Assembly: GCA_947442505.1 (NCBI GenBank)
Contig: CANEVR010000005.1
Coordinates: 1-64,000, forward strand
Reading direction: 5' to 3'
Length of the DNA stretch: 64,000 nucleotides
Origin: Flavobacteriales bacterium
GTDB taxonomy: Bacteria; Bacteroidota; Bacteroidia; Flavobacteriales_D; Sanyastnellaceae
The notes under the pieces are model-generated. The model was not told the origin of the DNA. It saw only the letters and a program-made list of their open reading frames with translations, and ran no database searches. Of the stretch, positions 26,236-33,523 are shown in pieces. Every line of letters starts with the position of its first letter. The stretch's first letter is position 1. A program made the position numbers and the translations under genes.

Positions 26236-26703
26236 ATGCAAGTAAAAATGATCGAGACCAAGTGTTTCATACCCCAGCCATTGGAAAAAGTTTGGGATTT
26301 TTTTTCGTCCCCCATCAACCTCAATGCCATCACCCCTGATGATTTGCATTTTGAAATACTCACGGATTTGACCAACAAGAAGATGTATCCTGGGATGATT
26401 ATTCGCTACAAGATCAAACCCATGTTGAACATCCCCATGTCATGGACGACGGAGATTTCGCATTGTGAGGAGGGACGGATGTTTGTGGACGAGCAGCGCT
26501 TTGGGCCCTATGCCTTTTGGCACCACCAGCATTTCTTTGAAGCTGCGGAAGGCGGAGTTTGGATGACGGATACCGTGCACTACGCCGTGGGTTGGGGACC
26601 ATTGGGATGGTTGGCCTCTAAGCTATTTGTCGATGCCAAGTTGCAGCACATTTTTGATTATCGGGAGCGGAAGGTGGAAGAGTTGTTTGGGAGAAAGGGA
26701 TGA
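26236..26703 (+). CDS. SRPBCC (START/polyketide-cyclase fold) protein
   Basis: A 155-aa protein beginning MQVKMIETKCFIPQPLEKVW. The pattern (PLEKVWDFFSSPINLNAITP, GMIIRYKIKP, HHQHFFEAAEGGVWMTDTVH, FDYRERKVEELF) is the SRPBCC/ligand-binding cyclase fold. The open frame extends 82 codons upstream antisense to the subtilase gene; the ATG at 26236 is the first outside that gene and matches the family start. The ligand is unknown. It is divergent from the subtilase gene. Confidence 0.8.
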   Translation: MQVKMIETKCFIPQPLEKVWDFFSSPINLNAITPDDLHFEILTDLTNKKMYPGMIIRYKIKPMLNIPMSWTTEISHCEEGRMFVDEQRFGPYAFWHHQHFFEAAEGGVWMTDTVHYAVGWGPLGWLASKLFVDAKLQHIFDYRERKVEELFGRKG

Positions 26704-26738
26704 GGGGATGAAGGGATGAAGGGATGAGGGGATGATGT
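26698..26738. repeat. Tandem GGATGAAG-type octamer repeat
   Basis: Four to five degenerate 8-9 bp units (GGATGAAG / GGATGAGG) overlap the stop of the SRPBCC gene. The same unit recurs near 29296, 29788 and 58486. The rest of 26739-26899 holds no gene. Confidence 0.7.
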
Positions 26739-26808
26739 TAATGCCTGAATAAGGTTGACCGTTTTTTATCTCTTATTTCTGTTATTCATTTTTTTAAGAA
26801 TTCTCAAA

Positions 26809-26873
26809 GCTCCGGAGGAGCGATATCGTAATAGAAACGGCGATTGCAGATTGTAATAGAGCTCCAGCGGAGC
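26809..26873. repeat. Pair of short GCTCC...GGAGC palindromes
   Basis: GCTCCGGAGGAGC (26809-26821) and GCTCCAGCGGAGC (26861-26873) are two imperfect palindromes, each near GTAATAGA. They lie in the 196-bp gap before the MNT gene and look like one dispersed intergenic element. Confidence 0.5.
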
Positions 26874-26899
26874 GGCATCATTTTCCTTTTGGAAATGGT

Positions 26900-27193
26900 T
26901 TACCGCGCATAGATCAATTGTTTTTCGCTGTCTATTTTTTGCGTCATACAAGGAGACAAGCCATTGGAAGAAACCAAATCCACTTTTTGATTGAGCATCT
27001 TCTCCAAATCCAATTTCATCTGGATAAATTTTAAACCGATTCTTTGAGAATAATCCAAATCAACAAGGATGTCCACATCACTTTGATCATCGGCTTCATG
27101 GCGTGCAACAGAACCAAACAAATAAGCCTTCAGAACAGGACTTGTCGAAAAGTAATTCTTGAGTAAAGCTATTCCAGATTCATTGAGCTGCAT
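26900..27193 (-). CDS. MNT-domain nucleotidyltransferase (orphan antitoxin-like)
   Basis: A 97-aa protein with the minimal nucleotidyltransferase core: AYLFGSVARHEADDQSDVDI, giving the GSxxR and DxD catalytic motif, plus a further Asp in KVDLVSS. MNT proteins usually pair with a HEPN toxin and silence it by adding nucleotides, but no HEPN gene is adjacent. The frame opens seven codons earlier, but that start lies upstream of a TAnnTTTG element ending 5 nt before the ATG at 27193, so I chose MQLNESG. Confidence 0.85.
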   Translation of the reverse strand: MQLNESGIALLKNYFSTSPVLKAYLFGSVARHEADDQSDVDILVDLDYSQRIGLKFIQMKLDLEKMLNQKVDLVSSNGLSPCMTQKIDSEKQLIYAR

Positions 27194-27198
27194 AATAA

Positions 27199-27206
27199 CA
27201 AAGCTA
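27199..27206 (-). promoter_or_regulatory. -7 element 5 nt before the MNT gene
   Basis: TAGCTTTG on the minus strand, then TTATT, then ATG at 27193. It fixes the start codon and suggests a leaderless transcript. Confidence 0.5.
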
Positions 27207-27333
27207 CGAAACAAAACGAAATTAAGTTACGGACGAAACACATTAATTACAAAGCACATTGTCTTTTCTCTATTCCTCCTAAAAAAAACTATACCTCCAC
27301 TCCAGAGGCCGTCAACAAAATGATAAAGAGGAA

Positions 27334-27642
27334 TTAACCAATCATCAATCGAATGGGCTTGCCCAAACCTTGTTCAAAGATTCTGTACAAAGTAGAGAGT
27401 TGAATATCACTGTGCCCATTTTCAATTCTTGAAATAAAACTCTTCTTGGTTCCGGTTTTCTCCGCCAATTGTTGTTGGGTCATGGCCGCCAATCTTCTTT
27501 CTTCTTTTAGCACCTCACCAATGGCAAAAGCTTTGGCTTTGATTTCAAAATCAGTGCGCTTTTTGGTTCCTATTTTCCCGTAGCGTTCATCCAAATGCTC
27601 ATCAAACGTGGTGGGCTTACTTTTTTCTTTTTTTGTTTTCAT
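27334..27642 (-). CDS. HigA-type antitoxin, XRE family
   Basis: A 102-aa protein with an N-terminal basic segment and a C-terminal XRE helix-turn-helix (MTQQQLAEKTGTKKSFISRI, ENGHSDIQLSTLYRIFE). Its start lies inside the upstream toxin gene (26-bp overlap), the toxin-first order typical of higBA. It should bind and neutralise the toxin and repress the operon. Confidence 0.88.
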   Translation of the reverse strand: MKTKKEKSKPTTFDEHLDERYGKIGTKKRTDFEIKAKAFAIGEVLKEERRLAAMTQQQLAEKTGTKKSFISRIENGHSDIQLSTLYRIFEQGLGKPIRLMIG

Positions 27643-27994
27643 TTTGCTTCAATTTTAGTTTTTCATTGAAATATTCATTCATGATTTTCACGGCCTTATC
27701 CAACTCATTGGATGGTGTTTTCTGGGACTTCTTTTGAAATCCATTGAAAAGAACCACCAAATGACCATCATCAAAGCAGCAAAAAATACGGTAGATATTC
27801 CCTTGAAATTCCACTCTGATTTCATACAGCCCATTGGTACCTTCTAAATGCTGAAAAAATTTCTGAGGAATCCTCTCTGCAACAGAAACGACAAACAATA
27901 CATAATCTATCTTATCCTTTACTTTCTCCGGTTGCTGGTCAAAAAAGTCGAGATAATGATTTTTATAATAGATGATTTCTCTTTGTCTTTCCAT
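27617..27994 (-). CDS. HigB/RelE-family toxin
   Basis: A 125-aa protein with the RelE/HigB (Gp49-like) pattern: IPQKFFQHLEGTNGLYEIRV, GNIYRIFCCFDDGHLVVLFN and GFQKKSQKTPSNELDKA. Such toxins cleave mRNA at the ribosome. The C-terminal tail (KLKLKQNENKKRKK) is unusually basic and is encoded in the overlap with the antitoxin gene. It is first in the operon. Confidence 0.88.
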   Translation of the reverse strand: MERQREIIYYKNHYLDFFDQQPEKVKDKIDYVLFVVSVAERIPQKFFQHLEGTNGLYEIRVEFQGNIYRIFCCFDDGHLVVLFNGFQKKSQKTPSNELDKAVKIMNEYFNEKLKLKQNENKKRKK

Positions 27995-28007
27995 AAACTG
28001 ACTGAAT

Positions 28008-28015
28008 CAAAGTTA
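28008..28015 (-). promoter_or_regulatory. -7 element of higBA
   Basis: TAACTTTG on the minus strand ends 13 nt before the toxin ATG at 27994, matching TAnnTTTG. Confidence 0.45.
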
Positions 28016-28150
28016 ACGAATAATGGAACACGAATCCAAACTAAATTAGATTTTTAAACATGAAGAGAATGAATGGATTCAGGTCAGATTGCAATATAAC
28101 CCTTGCACCAATATTGAAATACCTTCCAAAAAATATTCCGGCCCTCCCTC

Positions 28151-28228
28151 GTTTCGGCTTTGGCCGAAACCTCCCCAAAACCGCTGGCTTTTAAATGCCA
28201 GCGGTGATGAACAAACCTAACGGTTTGT
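28151..28228. terminator. Cluster of three hairpins after the FISUMP gene
   Basis: Three perfect stems lie in tandem: ACAAACC/GGTTTGT (28211-28228), CCGCTGGC/GCCAGCGG (28181-28204) and GTTTCGGC/GCCGAAAC (28151-28170). Read on the minus strand, the second is followed by TTTT, so it could terminate the FISUMP transcript. The others may be processing sites or repeat elements. Confidence 0.5.
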
Positions 28229-28234
28229 ATGAAT

Positions 28235-29371
28235 CTAATCCCTTACGCAACGAACGCTAAAGCTGTCTCGGTTATCGTTGGCATAGCGGACCCCATCGGA
28301 ACCGTAGTAGTCCAGGCCACGGTACCAAGCGCCGTTATAATCGTACTCTGTACTACTCCACCAGCCGCCGAGGTAGCCAATGTCGCCGTATGATCCAAGG
28401 CTTTGGCGGAAACCGCCAGGGAGGCCTGTGAATCCGCTTTCGTTCGTGGCTTGCCCGTTGGGGGAATACCATAGGCCATCTCCATTCTCAATAGTACCGG
28501 TTGATTTCATTTTGCCTCCTGCCATATTGGGCCATACATCACCACCAGACGCATTGGGATCCAAATAATTGATCAAAGTCGTCCACTCTACATCACTGGG
28601 AACGTGCCATCCTGATGGGCAAAGACCTCTGCTATCATTCACCGCATACCAATTGTACAACTTGCCATAAGTGGTATTGTTGGCTGATTCATCGTTGTAA
28701 ATGGCATAGGCACCGCTCGTTGTACTTTGCCATGCGGCATTATCAAATCCCGTTGGAATTAGATCTCCGTTACCGTATTTGGATACCGCCAAATTCTTCT
28801 GCATCCATTCCTGTCCATTGATGATAATGCTGGGATAAAAATTGCCATCAATGTCCGTCACACCGCTTCCCATGGTGTACAATGTGGGAGGATTAGCCGC
28901 ACTAATCCCTGGAACAATCACACTGTTTCCTCCAATGGTCAAGGTATCACCTGTCTCACTCACACGCACTCCAACGCCATTGCTGTACAAGGCATACGGT
29001 ACACTCAACATTTGCTGCGTTCCCAAATCCGTACTGCCCATCATCACATGCAAAAACTTGGCGCCGCTGCCCCAATTGATGTTGGAAAAGTTGCCTTGCG
29101 AGACAGCACCATTTCCCACTACACAAGAAACCAATCCTTGAGCGTTGCTGGTTAAAGTATGGCTTTCTTGGTAAACCACAGTGCCCGCTGCTGAACCATC
29201 GTGGATCATGAAAGTCAAACTCACGGCACTACTGGCCATCACACTTCCGTCTGCATTGCGCATTACTGCTTGGTAAGGAATGCCTAAAGGTGATTGGGAA
29301 TGAAGGGATGAAGGGACGAGTATTAAAAAGGCTATAAGGAGTTGAAGGATTAAGGTTAAAAACGTTTTCAT
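28235..29371 (-). CDS. Exported FISUMP-domain protein
   Basis: A 378-aa protein with a signal peptide, an N-terminal beta region of about 110 aa (GIPYQAVMRNADGSVMASSA, common at the start of Bacteroidota surface proteins) and a C-terminal FISUMP domain (about 175-378: INGQEWMQKNL, YNWYAVNDSRGLCPSGWHVP, GGWWSSTEYD, FSVRCVRD). FISUMP domains are C-type-lectin/FGE-like folds of unknown function. Part of the signal peptide region (VPSSLHS) is encoded by a GGATGAAG-type repeat tract. No retroelement accompanies it. Confidence 0.85.
   Translation of the reverse strand: MKTFLTLILQLLIAFLILVPSSLHSQSPLGIPYQAVMRNADGSVMASSAVSLTFMIHDGSAAGTVVYQESHTLTSNAQGLVSCVVGNGAVSQGNFSNINWGSGAKFLHVMMGSTDLGTQQMLSVPYALYSNGVGVRVSETGDTLTIGGNSVIVPGISAANPPTLYTMGSGVTDIDGNFYPSIIINGQEWMQKNLAVSKYGNGDLIPTGFDNAAWQSTTSGAYAIYNDESANNTTYGKLYNWYAVNDSRGLCPSGWHVPSDVEWTTLINYLDPNASGGDVWPNMAGGKMKSTGTIENGDGLWYSPNGQATNESGFTGLPGGFRQSLGSYGDIGYLGGWWSSTEYDYNGAWYRGLDYYGSDGVRYANDNRDSFSVRCVRD
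29296..29320. repeat. GGATGAAG-type tract inside the FISUMP signal peptide
   Basis: GGGAATGAAGGGATGAAGGG within the coding region is the same unit as the tandem at 26698-26738, read antisense as part of LVPSSLHSQ. Confidence 0.5.
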
Positions 29372-29431
29372 GTTTTCTAATTTTAGGCTAATATATGAAA
29401 GGAGAGCGAGAATGAGAAAGAGGACGAATTT

Positions 29432-29505
29432 CCCCTCCTACTTTTTCGAAGAAAAAGAAAGGAGGGGTGGACAGACGAGCGATAGCGATGTATGGCCGGG
29501 GTGGT
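29432..29505 (-). repeat. Composite palindromic element, copy A
   Basis: CCCCTCCT (29432-29439) pairs with AGGAGGGG (29460-29467) around an inner CTTTTTC-GAA-GAAAAAG stem. A variable GC-rich segment follows and the element ends in GGGGTGGT. It has the same orientation as copy D in the adhesin gene. It lies in the 498-bp gene-free stretch 29372-29869. Confidence 0.7.
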
Positions 29506-29561
29506 CTCTTTTGCAAATCAAAAAATACAATCCTGAAATACGTTGACAATTTCGTCAAAAA

Positions 29562-29613
29562 ACCACCCCGTCACTTCGTGCCACCCCTCCTATCCACTGC
29601 GTGGCAGGAGGGG
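29562..29613 (+). repeat. Composite palindromic element, copy B
   Basis: ACCACCCC, a short CAC-TTC-GTG hairpin, then CCCCTCCT (29584-29591) pairing with AGGAGGGG (29606-29613) around CCAC-TGC-GTGG. It is opposite in orientation to copy A. Confidence 0.7.
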
Positions 29614-29705
29614 AGATAACACCTCCGGAGCTGGCCAAATTCTCAGAATGAAAATGAGAATGGGAATGAAAATGAATTTTTACTTGTCTCTTCCTCTGAA
29701 TTTTT

Positions 29706-29782
29706 GGGCGAATATCAATTCGCCCCTACAGATCATCGCCACGTCCCTTCCTGTTCATTAGGGCGAATATCAATTCGCCCCT
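29706..29782. repeat. Two copies of the GGGCGAAT...ATTCGCCC palindrome
   Basis: Copies at 29706-29727 and 29761-29782 are identical 22-mers 55 bp apart, each nearly palindromic (GGGCGAAT and ATTCGCCC arms). A third copy with one change is translated at 58792-58813. Confidence 0.75.
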
Positions 29783-29787
29783 ATCGT

Positions 29788-29821
29788 TCATCCCCTCATC
29801 CCTTCATCCCTTCATCCCTTT
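29788..29821. repeat. GGATGAAG-type octamer tract (reverse orientation)
   Basis: CATCCC/TTCATCCC units run directly after the palindrome at 29782; the same tract occurs at 26698, 29296 and 58486. Confidence 0.6.
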
Positions 29822-29857
29822 TTCACTCAATTCACCACGCAATCAAGAATACACCCT

Positions 29858-29865
29858 TATCTTTG
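29858..29865 (+). promoter_or_regulatory. -7 element 4 nt before smpB
   Basis: TATCTTTG, then CAAA, then ATG at 29870. The arrangement is identical to that of ccmB. Confidence 0.6.
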
Positions 29866-29869
29866 CAAA

Positions 29870-30313
29870 ATGGCTGTTGTAATACAAAACAAAAAAGCGC
29901 ATTTTCGCTATCACCTCACCGATCATTTTGTGGCGGGGATTGTTTTGTTTGGCCCTGAAATCAAAAGCATCCGCGCAGGAAAAGCCAACATCGCTGAAGC
30001 CTATTGCAGAATCATCAAAGGCGAGGTTTTTGTTTTTAATATGTACATCGCACCTTACTCCAATGCGGGGTATATCAAAATCTCTGACCGCAGAGAACGC
30101 AAGCTTCTGCTGAATGAAACCGAGATTCTCAAAATGTCGCGCAAACTAAAAGATACCGGCGTGACCATCGTTCCGGTTAAATTGTTCATCAACGAAAAAG
30201 GTTGGGCCAAGATGGAAATCGCCATCGCCAAAGGAAAAAACATTGGGGACAAACGCGAAGACGCCAAATCCAAAGACCTCAAACGAGAAATGGACAGGGG
30301 TCTTGCGGATTAA
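29870..30313 (+). CDS. smpB: SsrA-binding protein SmpB
   Basis: A 147-aa protein, the usual SmpB length, with the conserved blocks HFVAGIVLFGPEIKSIRAGK, SNAGYIKISDRRERKLLLN and a C-terminal basic tail (GKNIGDKREDAKSKDLKREM) that inserts into the mRNA channel. It delivers tmRNA to stalled ribosomes in trans-translation. No ssrA gene is seen in the window. Its 3' end overlaps the convergent aat gene by 35 bp. Confidence 0.95.
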   Translation: MAVVIQNKKAHFRYHLTDHFVAGIVLFGPEIKSIRAGKANIAEAYCRIIKGEVFVFNMYIAPYSNAGYIKISDRRERKLLLNETEILKMSRKLKDTGVTIVPVKLFINEKGWAKMEIAIAKGKNIGDKREDAKSKDLKREMDRGLAD

Positions 30314-31031
30314 ATCCCTTGGGCCACTCGGCTGATAATGGGTAAGCATCTTTTTGCAGCCAACTTCGGTCTTTTGACCAATCACCTAACACCGTTCTAA
30401 ATTTCATTTGCTCTTGGAGCAAATCCAAAAACCGATCCCGCTGAATTTCCACCGCTCCCATCTTGGACAGAAATGGCGTTAGCTTCTGCACATCTAAAAC
30501 CTTCCATTTTTTCTCCTTCAGAAAATGAATCAAATACTCCAAAGCATATTTGGAGGCATTGCTCTCCTCATGGTACATGGACATTCCGAAAAAGACCCTT
30601 CCCACCGCAACGCCCATCAATCCTCCCACCAATTCGCCATTGTGCAAAACCGATAAGGCATGGGCATAGCCATGTTGGTGCAATTGATAGTAGACAGACT
30701 GCACATCAGCGTGCAACCACGGCTTTTCTTCGTGGGGTCTGGCACAACCCTTCATGACCGCTTGAAAATGCTGATCCCACTGAAATGACCATCCCGCAGG
30801 GGCTTCCCAATCATCGAACTTCTTTTGTAAATGGGGAAAAATGACGGCTCTCTGTTCTGGTGAATACCACTGAATGTCCTCTCCTTCGGCATAATTGAGG
30901 TAGCAACCTTTTTCGAAACCCTTCAGCACGCGCACCCAATGCAGGTCTGCGCCAATCGCAACGCGATCACCATCCATTTCATTTTTGTAAGGGAACCAAA
31001 GTTCCTTTGGATCCAATACCCACAAAGACAT
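30279..31031 (-). CDS. aat: Leucyl/phenylalanyl-tRNA-protein transferase
   Basis: A 250-aa protein with Aat landmarks: WYSPEQRAVIFP (WWSPdpRavl block), VMKGCARP and HNGELVGGLMGVAVGRVFFG with SNASKYALEYL. It adds Leu or Phe to proteins with N-terminal Lys/Arg, marking them for ClpS-ClpAP degradation. The ATG at 31031 was chosen over the start at 31055 because a TAnnTTTG element ends 4 nt before it. It is convergent with and overlaps smpB, another protein-tagging system. Confidence 0.88.
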   Translation of the reverse strand: MSLWVLDPKELWFPYKNEMDGDRVAIGADLHWVRVLKGFEKGCYLNYAEGEDIQWYSPEQRAVIFPHLQKKFDDWEAPAGWSFQWDQHFQAVMKGCARPHEEKPWLHADVQSVYYQLHQHGYAHALSVLHNGELVGGLMGVAVGRVFFGMSMYHEESNASKYALEYLIHFLKEKKWKVLDVQKLTPFLSKMGAVEIQRDRFLDLLQEQMKFRTVLGDWSKDRSWLQKDAYPLSAEWPKGFNPQDPCPFLV

Positions 31032-31035
31032 AATG

Positions 31036-31043
31036 CAAAGGTA
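31036..31043 (-). promoter_or_regulatory. -7 element 4 nt before aat
   Basis: TACCTTTG on the minus strand, then CATT, then ATG at 31031. It decides the start of aat. Confidence 0.6.
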
Positions 31044-31064
31044 CAAGCACTTCACTGCCCTTCA

Positions 31065-31098
31065 TCCGCATAAATTATGCGGATTTATGCGCATAAAT
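31065..31098. promoter_or_regulatory. Overlapping palindromes between aat and the Nudix gene
   Basis: TCCGCATAAATTATGCGGA (31065-31083) is a perfect 9-1-9 inverted repeat. It shares its last base with ATTTATGCGCATAAAT (31083-31098), a perfect 16-bp palindrome. Together they hold four alternating copies of a GCATAAAT-like half-site in the promoter region of both divergent genes. A repressor or activator site is likely. Confidence 0.55.
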
Positions 31099-31113
31099 TT
31101 TTAGCTTCGCTCT

Positions 31114-31755
31114 GTGTTTATCCATTGGCTTCAGCGACGTCTAACCCGAGAATTGCCGGGACCTTCTGCCCATGCGCAGATTTGGTCCTATCCCAGAAAT
31201 AGCGTCGCAGAGGGACTCACATTGAATCCTCCGCCCCGTGCATCCGCAGTAGCGATGATTCTTCAACCCATATCGGATTTGCACTTTGAACTGCTTTACA
31301 TCGTGCGAAGTCCATTCGGCATACACGGCAGCCAAGTGGCTTTCCCAGGAGGAAAAATAGAAAAGGAGGAGGACGCATTGGGATGCGCATGCAGAGAGAC
31401 GCTGGAGGAAATTGGACTTGAACTGCAGAACAACCAGTGCATTGGACAGCTTTCCCCAGTCTTTATTCCGCCAAGCCACATGATTGTCTACCCGCATGTT
31501 TTTGTACTTCAGGACAAAATAGAAAAGTTCACCACCACCCATGAAGTGGACCATGTTTTCTGGATTGATCAACAAAAAATTATCCCGGAAAACATCATGG
31601 TCAAAGACCATTATTTAAAAGCCTTTGACGAAACCCGCCCCATCAAAGGCATTGACTTGAATGATCATTTTCTATGGGGAGCCAGCGCCATGTTGACCCA
31701 GGAACTGATGACGCTGCATCAAGAATTTTCAAATGAAATGAACGCTCAGCCCTAA
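31114..31755 (+). CDS. Nudix hydrolase, CoA pyrophosphatase-like
   Basis: A 213-aa protein with a complete Nudix box (GGKIEKEE near residue 77, then RETLEEIGL), preceded by the SQVAFPGG lead typical of CoA/ADP-ribose pyrophosphatases. The start is GTG at 31114; the N-terminal LPGPSAHAQ...PR pattern matches CoA-pyrophosphatase homologues and supports it, and the next in-frame ATG would remove this region. It would hydrolyse CoA-type or nucleoside-diphosphate substrates. It is followed 18 bp later by the sigma factor gene. Confidence 0.82.
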   Translation: MFIHWLQRRLTRELPGPSAHAQIWSYPRNSVAEGLTLNPPPRASAVAMILQPISDLHFELLYIVRSPFGIHGSQVAFPGGKIEKEEDALGCACRETLEEIGLELQNNQCIGQLSPVFIPPSHMIVYPHVFVLQDKIEKFTTTHEVDHVFWIDQQKIIPENIMVKDHYLKAFDETRPIKGIDLNDHFLWGASAMLTQELMTLHQEFSNEMNAQP

Positions 31756-31773
31756 TACTTGTACAGCACCGCA

Positions 31774-32373
31774 ATGAATCTCAAATCACTACAGCAATTC
31801 CACTTGTGGACCGATGAGCGGCTCATGGAGGCCATTGCGCAAAAGGAACACCGCGCATTTGAAGTCCTATATGCCCGTTATTCCAAACCAGTGTTTGGCT
31901 ATTTCTACCGCATGCTATGGAAAAACAAAGCGCAGGCCAATGATTTTACCCAAGATCTGTTTACCAAAGTCATCACCCATGCCGGTCAATTTGATACCAG
32001 TCGCCCATTCAAAACCTGGGTGTATAGCATGGCCAATAACATGTGCAAGAACGAATACGCCAAAGCTGAAGTTCGCCAAAAAGCGGTGATGAAAGTAGAA
32101 ACACAGCAAGATGCTGATCGCGTAGAAAGCATGGATTTGGCTCAATTCAAGATCAAGCTCAAGCAATTGATTCAAGCATTGGATCCTGTGAAAAAAGAGA
32201 CGATTGAATTGCGATTCTTTCAAGAATTGAGTGTGCCAGAGATTGCCGCAGCCATGGCTGTGAGTGAGGGAACGGTTAAGTCAAGAATCTTTTACATCCT
32301 CAAAGATTTTCAAAAAGAATTGGCTGTATTCAAGGAAATTTTGGGCATCCTGTTATTCACCTTTATCGCGTAA
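31774..32373 (+). CDS. ECF-type RNA polymerase sigma factor
   Basis: A 199-aa sigma-70 family protein with region 2 (AFEVLYARYSKPVFGYFYRM, NDFTQDLFTKV) and region 4 (LDPVKKETIELRFFQELSVP, EIAAAMAVSEGTVKSRIFYI). The ATG at 31774 is preferred over the upstream TTG. It lies 2 bp before a membrane protein that is probably its anti-sigma factor and then a PDZ protein, so it probably forms an envelope-response unit. Confidence 0.88.
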   Translation: MNLKSLQQFHLWTDERLMEAIAQKEHRAFEVLYARYSKPVFGYFYRMLWKNKAQANDFTQDLFTKVITHAGQFDTSRPFKTWVYSMANNMCKNEYAKAEVRQKAVMKVETQQDADRVESMDLAQFKIKLKQLIQALDPVKKETIELRFFQELSVPEIAAAMAVSEGTVKSRIFYILKDFQKELAVFKEILGILLFTFIA

Positions 32374-32375
32374 TC

Positions 32376-33431
32376 ATGGACAATAAAAATTACATCAGCG
32401 AAGATTTTGAAACCTTGATGATTCAAAAATCATTCGAGGAATTGCTTCCCGAAGAGAAGACCTTTGTCCTGCAACACGTCAAGGATCAGGCAGAATATGA
32501 TCAACTCAGAAACTTGTTTTTCCAAGTCATTGAAATGGGACAAGAAGACGACGACTTGGCTCCAGACCCAAAGGTGAAAGCCCATTTGGATCAATTGTTT
32601 GAAACCGGAACTAAAAAATCCGTTGTTCCATGGTACAACACGCCATTGTTCTGGTCCAGTATTTCTGGCATCGCTGCAGTTTTTGTACTCGCCTTTTGGT
32701 GGTTAAATGTACAGACCCCTGAAAAAGGACTGATGGCAGAAAACAGGCCTATTGAAACGGAAGAGAAGAGCGATGAACCTACGTTAAGTGCATCCAAGGA
32801 TAACTCATCTTCAGATAGCAATGGGGCCATGGTCAAACAAGAAAACTCCACTAATGAGGTGGCACAAGACAACATAGTCACGATGGAGGAAGTCTCTGCC
32901 TCCGCGAACTCTGACTATGATGCTGTTGAACCACCAGACCCTTCGGATAGATATCCTGCGCTTTTACCCACAGAAGAACGCGTTGAAGAAAAATCCATGA
33001 CTACCTCAGCGGGTTTGCCAAATGCCGTTAGCACGCCAATGGGCACAGCATTATACTCGAAAGGCCAAGATCAGTTGATCAAAGACATCCAATCCGCTGT
33101 ATTGTCTAATAAGAAAAAACCGCAAAGTCTTTCGGAATCAGACATGACCGATGCCGTGTTATCCAAGGAAAAGGCATCCAAAAAAGAAGCTGATGTCAAA
33201 ACGGTTGATTCGGAATTGGTGAGCGGAAAATACTATTTGCGACTTAAAGTGGATGCCAATGGAAAATTGGAGGATGTCATCATATTGCGCAGTCCCAATC
33301 CTGGATCTCAATGGGACAATCAAATGGTTAAAGCCATCCGCAATCAATTGGGGTCCTTTCAACCCAGCGTGATCAATGGCAATAAAGTCCCTTCTGATAT
33401 GGTTGTACCTGTGCAATTGACGTTTGATTGA
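32376..33431 (+). CDS. Putative anti-sigma factor with TonB-C-like periplasmic end
   Basis: A 351-aa protein. Residues 1-90 are cytoplasmic and acidic (EDFETLMIQKSFEELLPEEK resembles an anti-sigma N-terminus). One membrane helix sits near 95-112 (SSISGIAAVFVLAFWWL), followed by a long Ser/Glu-rich linker. The C-terminal 75 residues (YYLRLKVDANGKLEDVIILR..., MVKAIRNQLGSFQPS) resemble a TonB C-terminal/energy-transducer fold. It is co-transcribed with the sigma factor. Control of sigma release by periplasmic signals is inferred from the arrangement. Confidence 0.7.
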   Translation: MDNKNYISEDFETLMIQKSFEELLPEEKTFVLQHVKDQAEYDQLRNLFFQVIEMGQEDDDLAPDPKVKAHLDQLFETGTKKSVVPWYNTPLFWSSISGIAAVFVLAFWWLNVQTPEKGLMAENRPIETEEKSDEPTLSASKDNSSSDSNGAMVKQENSTNEVAQDNIVTMEEVSASANSDYDAVEPPDPSDRYPALLPTEERVEEKSMTTSAGLPNAVSTPMGTALYSKGQDQLIKDIQSAVLSNKKKPQSLSESDMTDAVLSKEKASKKEADVKTVDSELVSGKYYLRLKVDANGKLEDVIILRSPNPGSQWDNQMVKAIRNQLGSFQPSVINGNKVPSDMVVPVQLTFD

Positions 33432-33523
33432 TTTTGTGATCTTGAATTAACATTCCTTATCACGGAAAGGACTTGCGTTTTTGTGGCTGATTTTTACCTT
33501 AGCCAAAATCAAAAAGGACAACC

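Noticed and set aside
26766-26951. Short minus-strand open frame before the MNT gene as a HEPN partner
   Set aside because: It overlaps the MNT gene and the palindromic repeats, and shows no HEPN RxxxxH motif.
28243-29371. FISUMP protein as a diversity-generating retroelement target
   Set aside because: The fold is lectin/FGE-like, but no reverse transcriptase, template repeat or variable repeat is visible in the window.
29372-29869. CRISPR array in the repeat-rich spacer
   Set aside because: Repeats are few, of several kinds, unevenly spaced and palindromic; there are no regular spacers or cas genes.
33473-33502. Promoter TTG-N19-TACCTTAG before the PDZ gene
   Set aside because: The -7 element departs from TAnnTTTG, and the gene may be read through from the sigma operon, so I did not list it.
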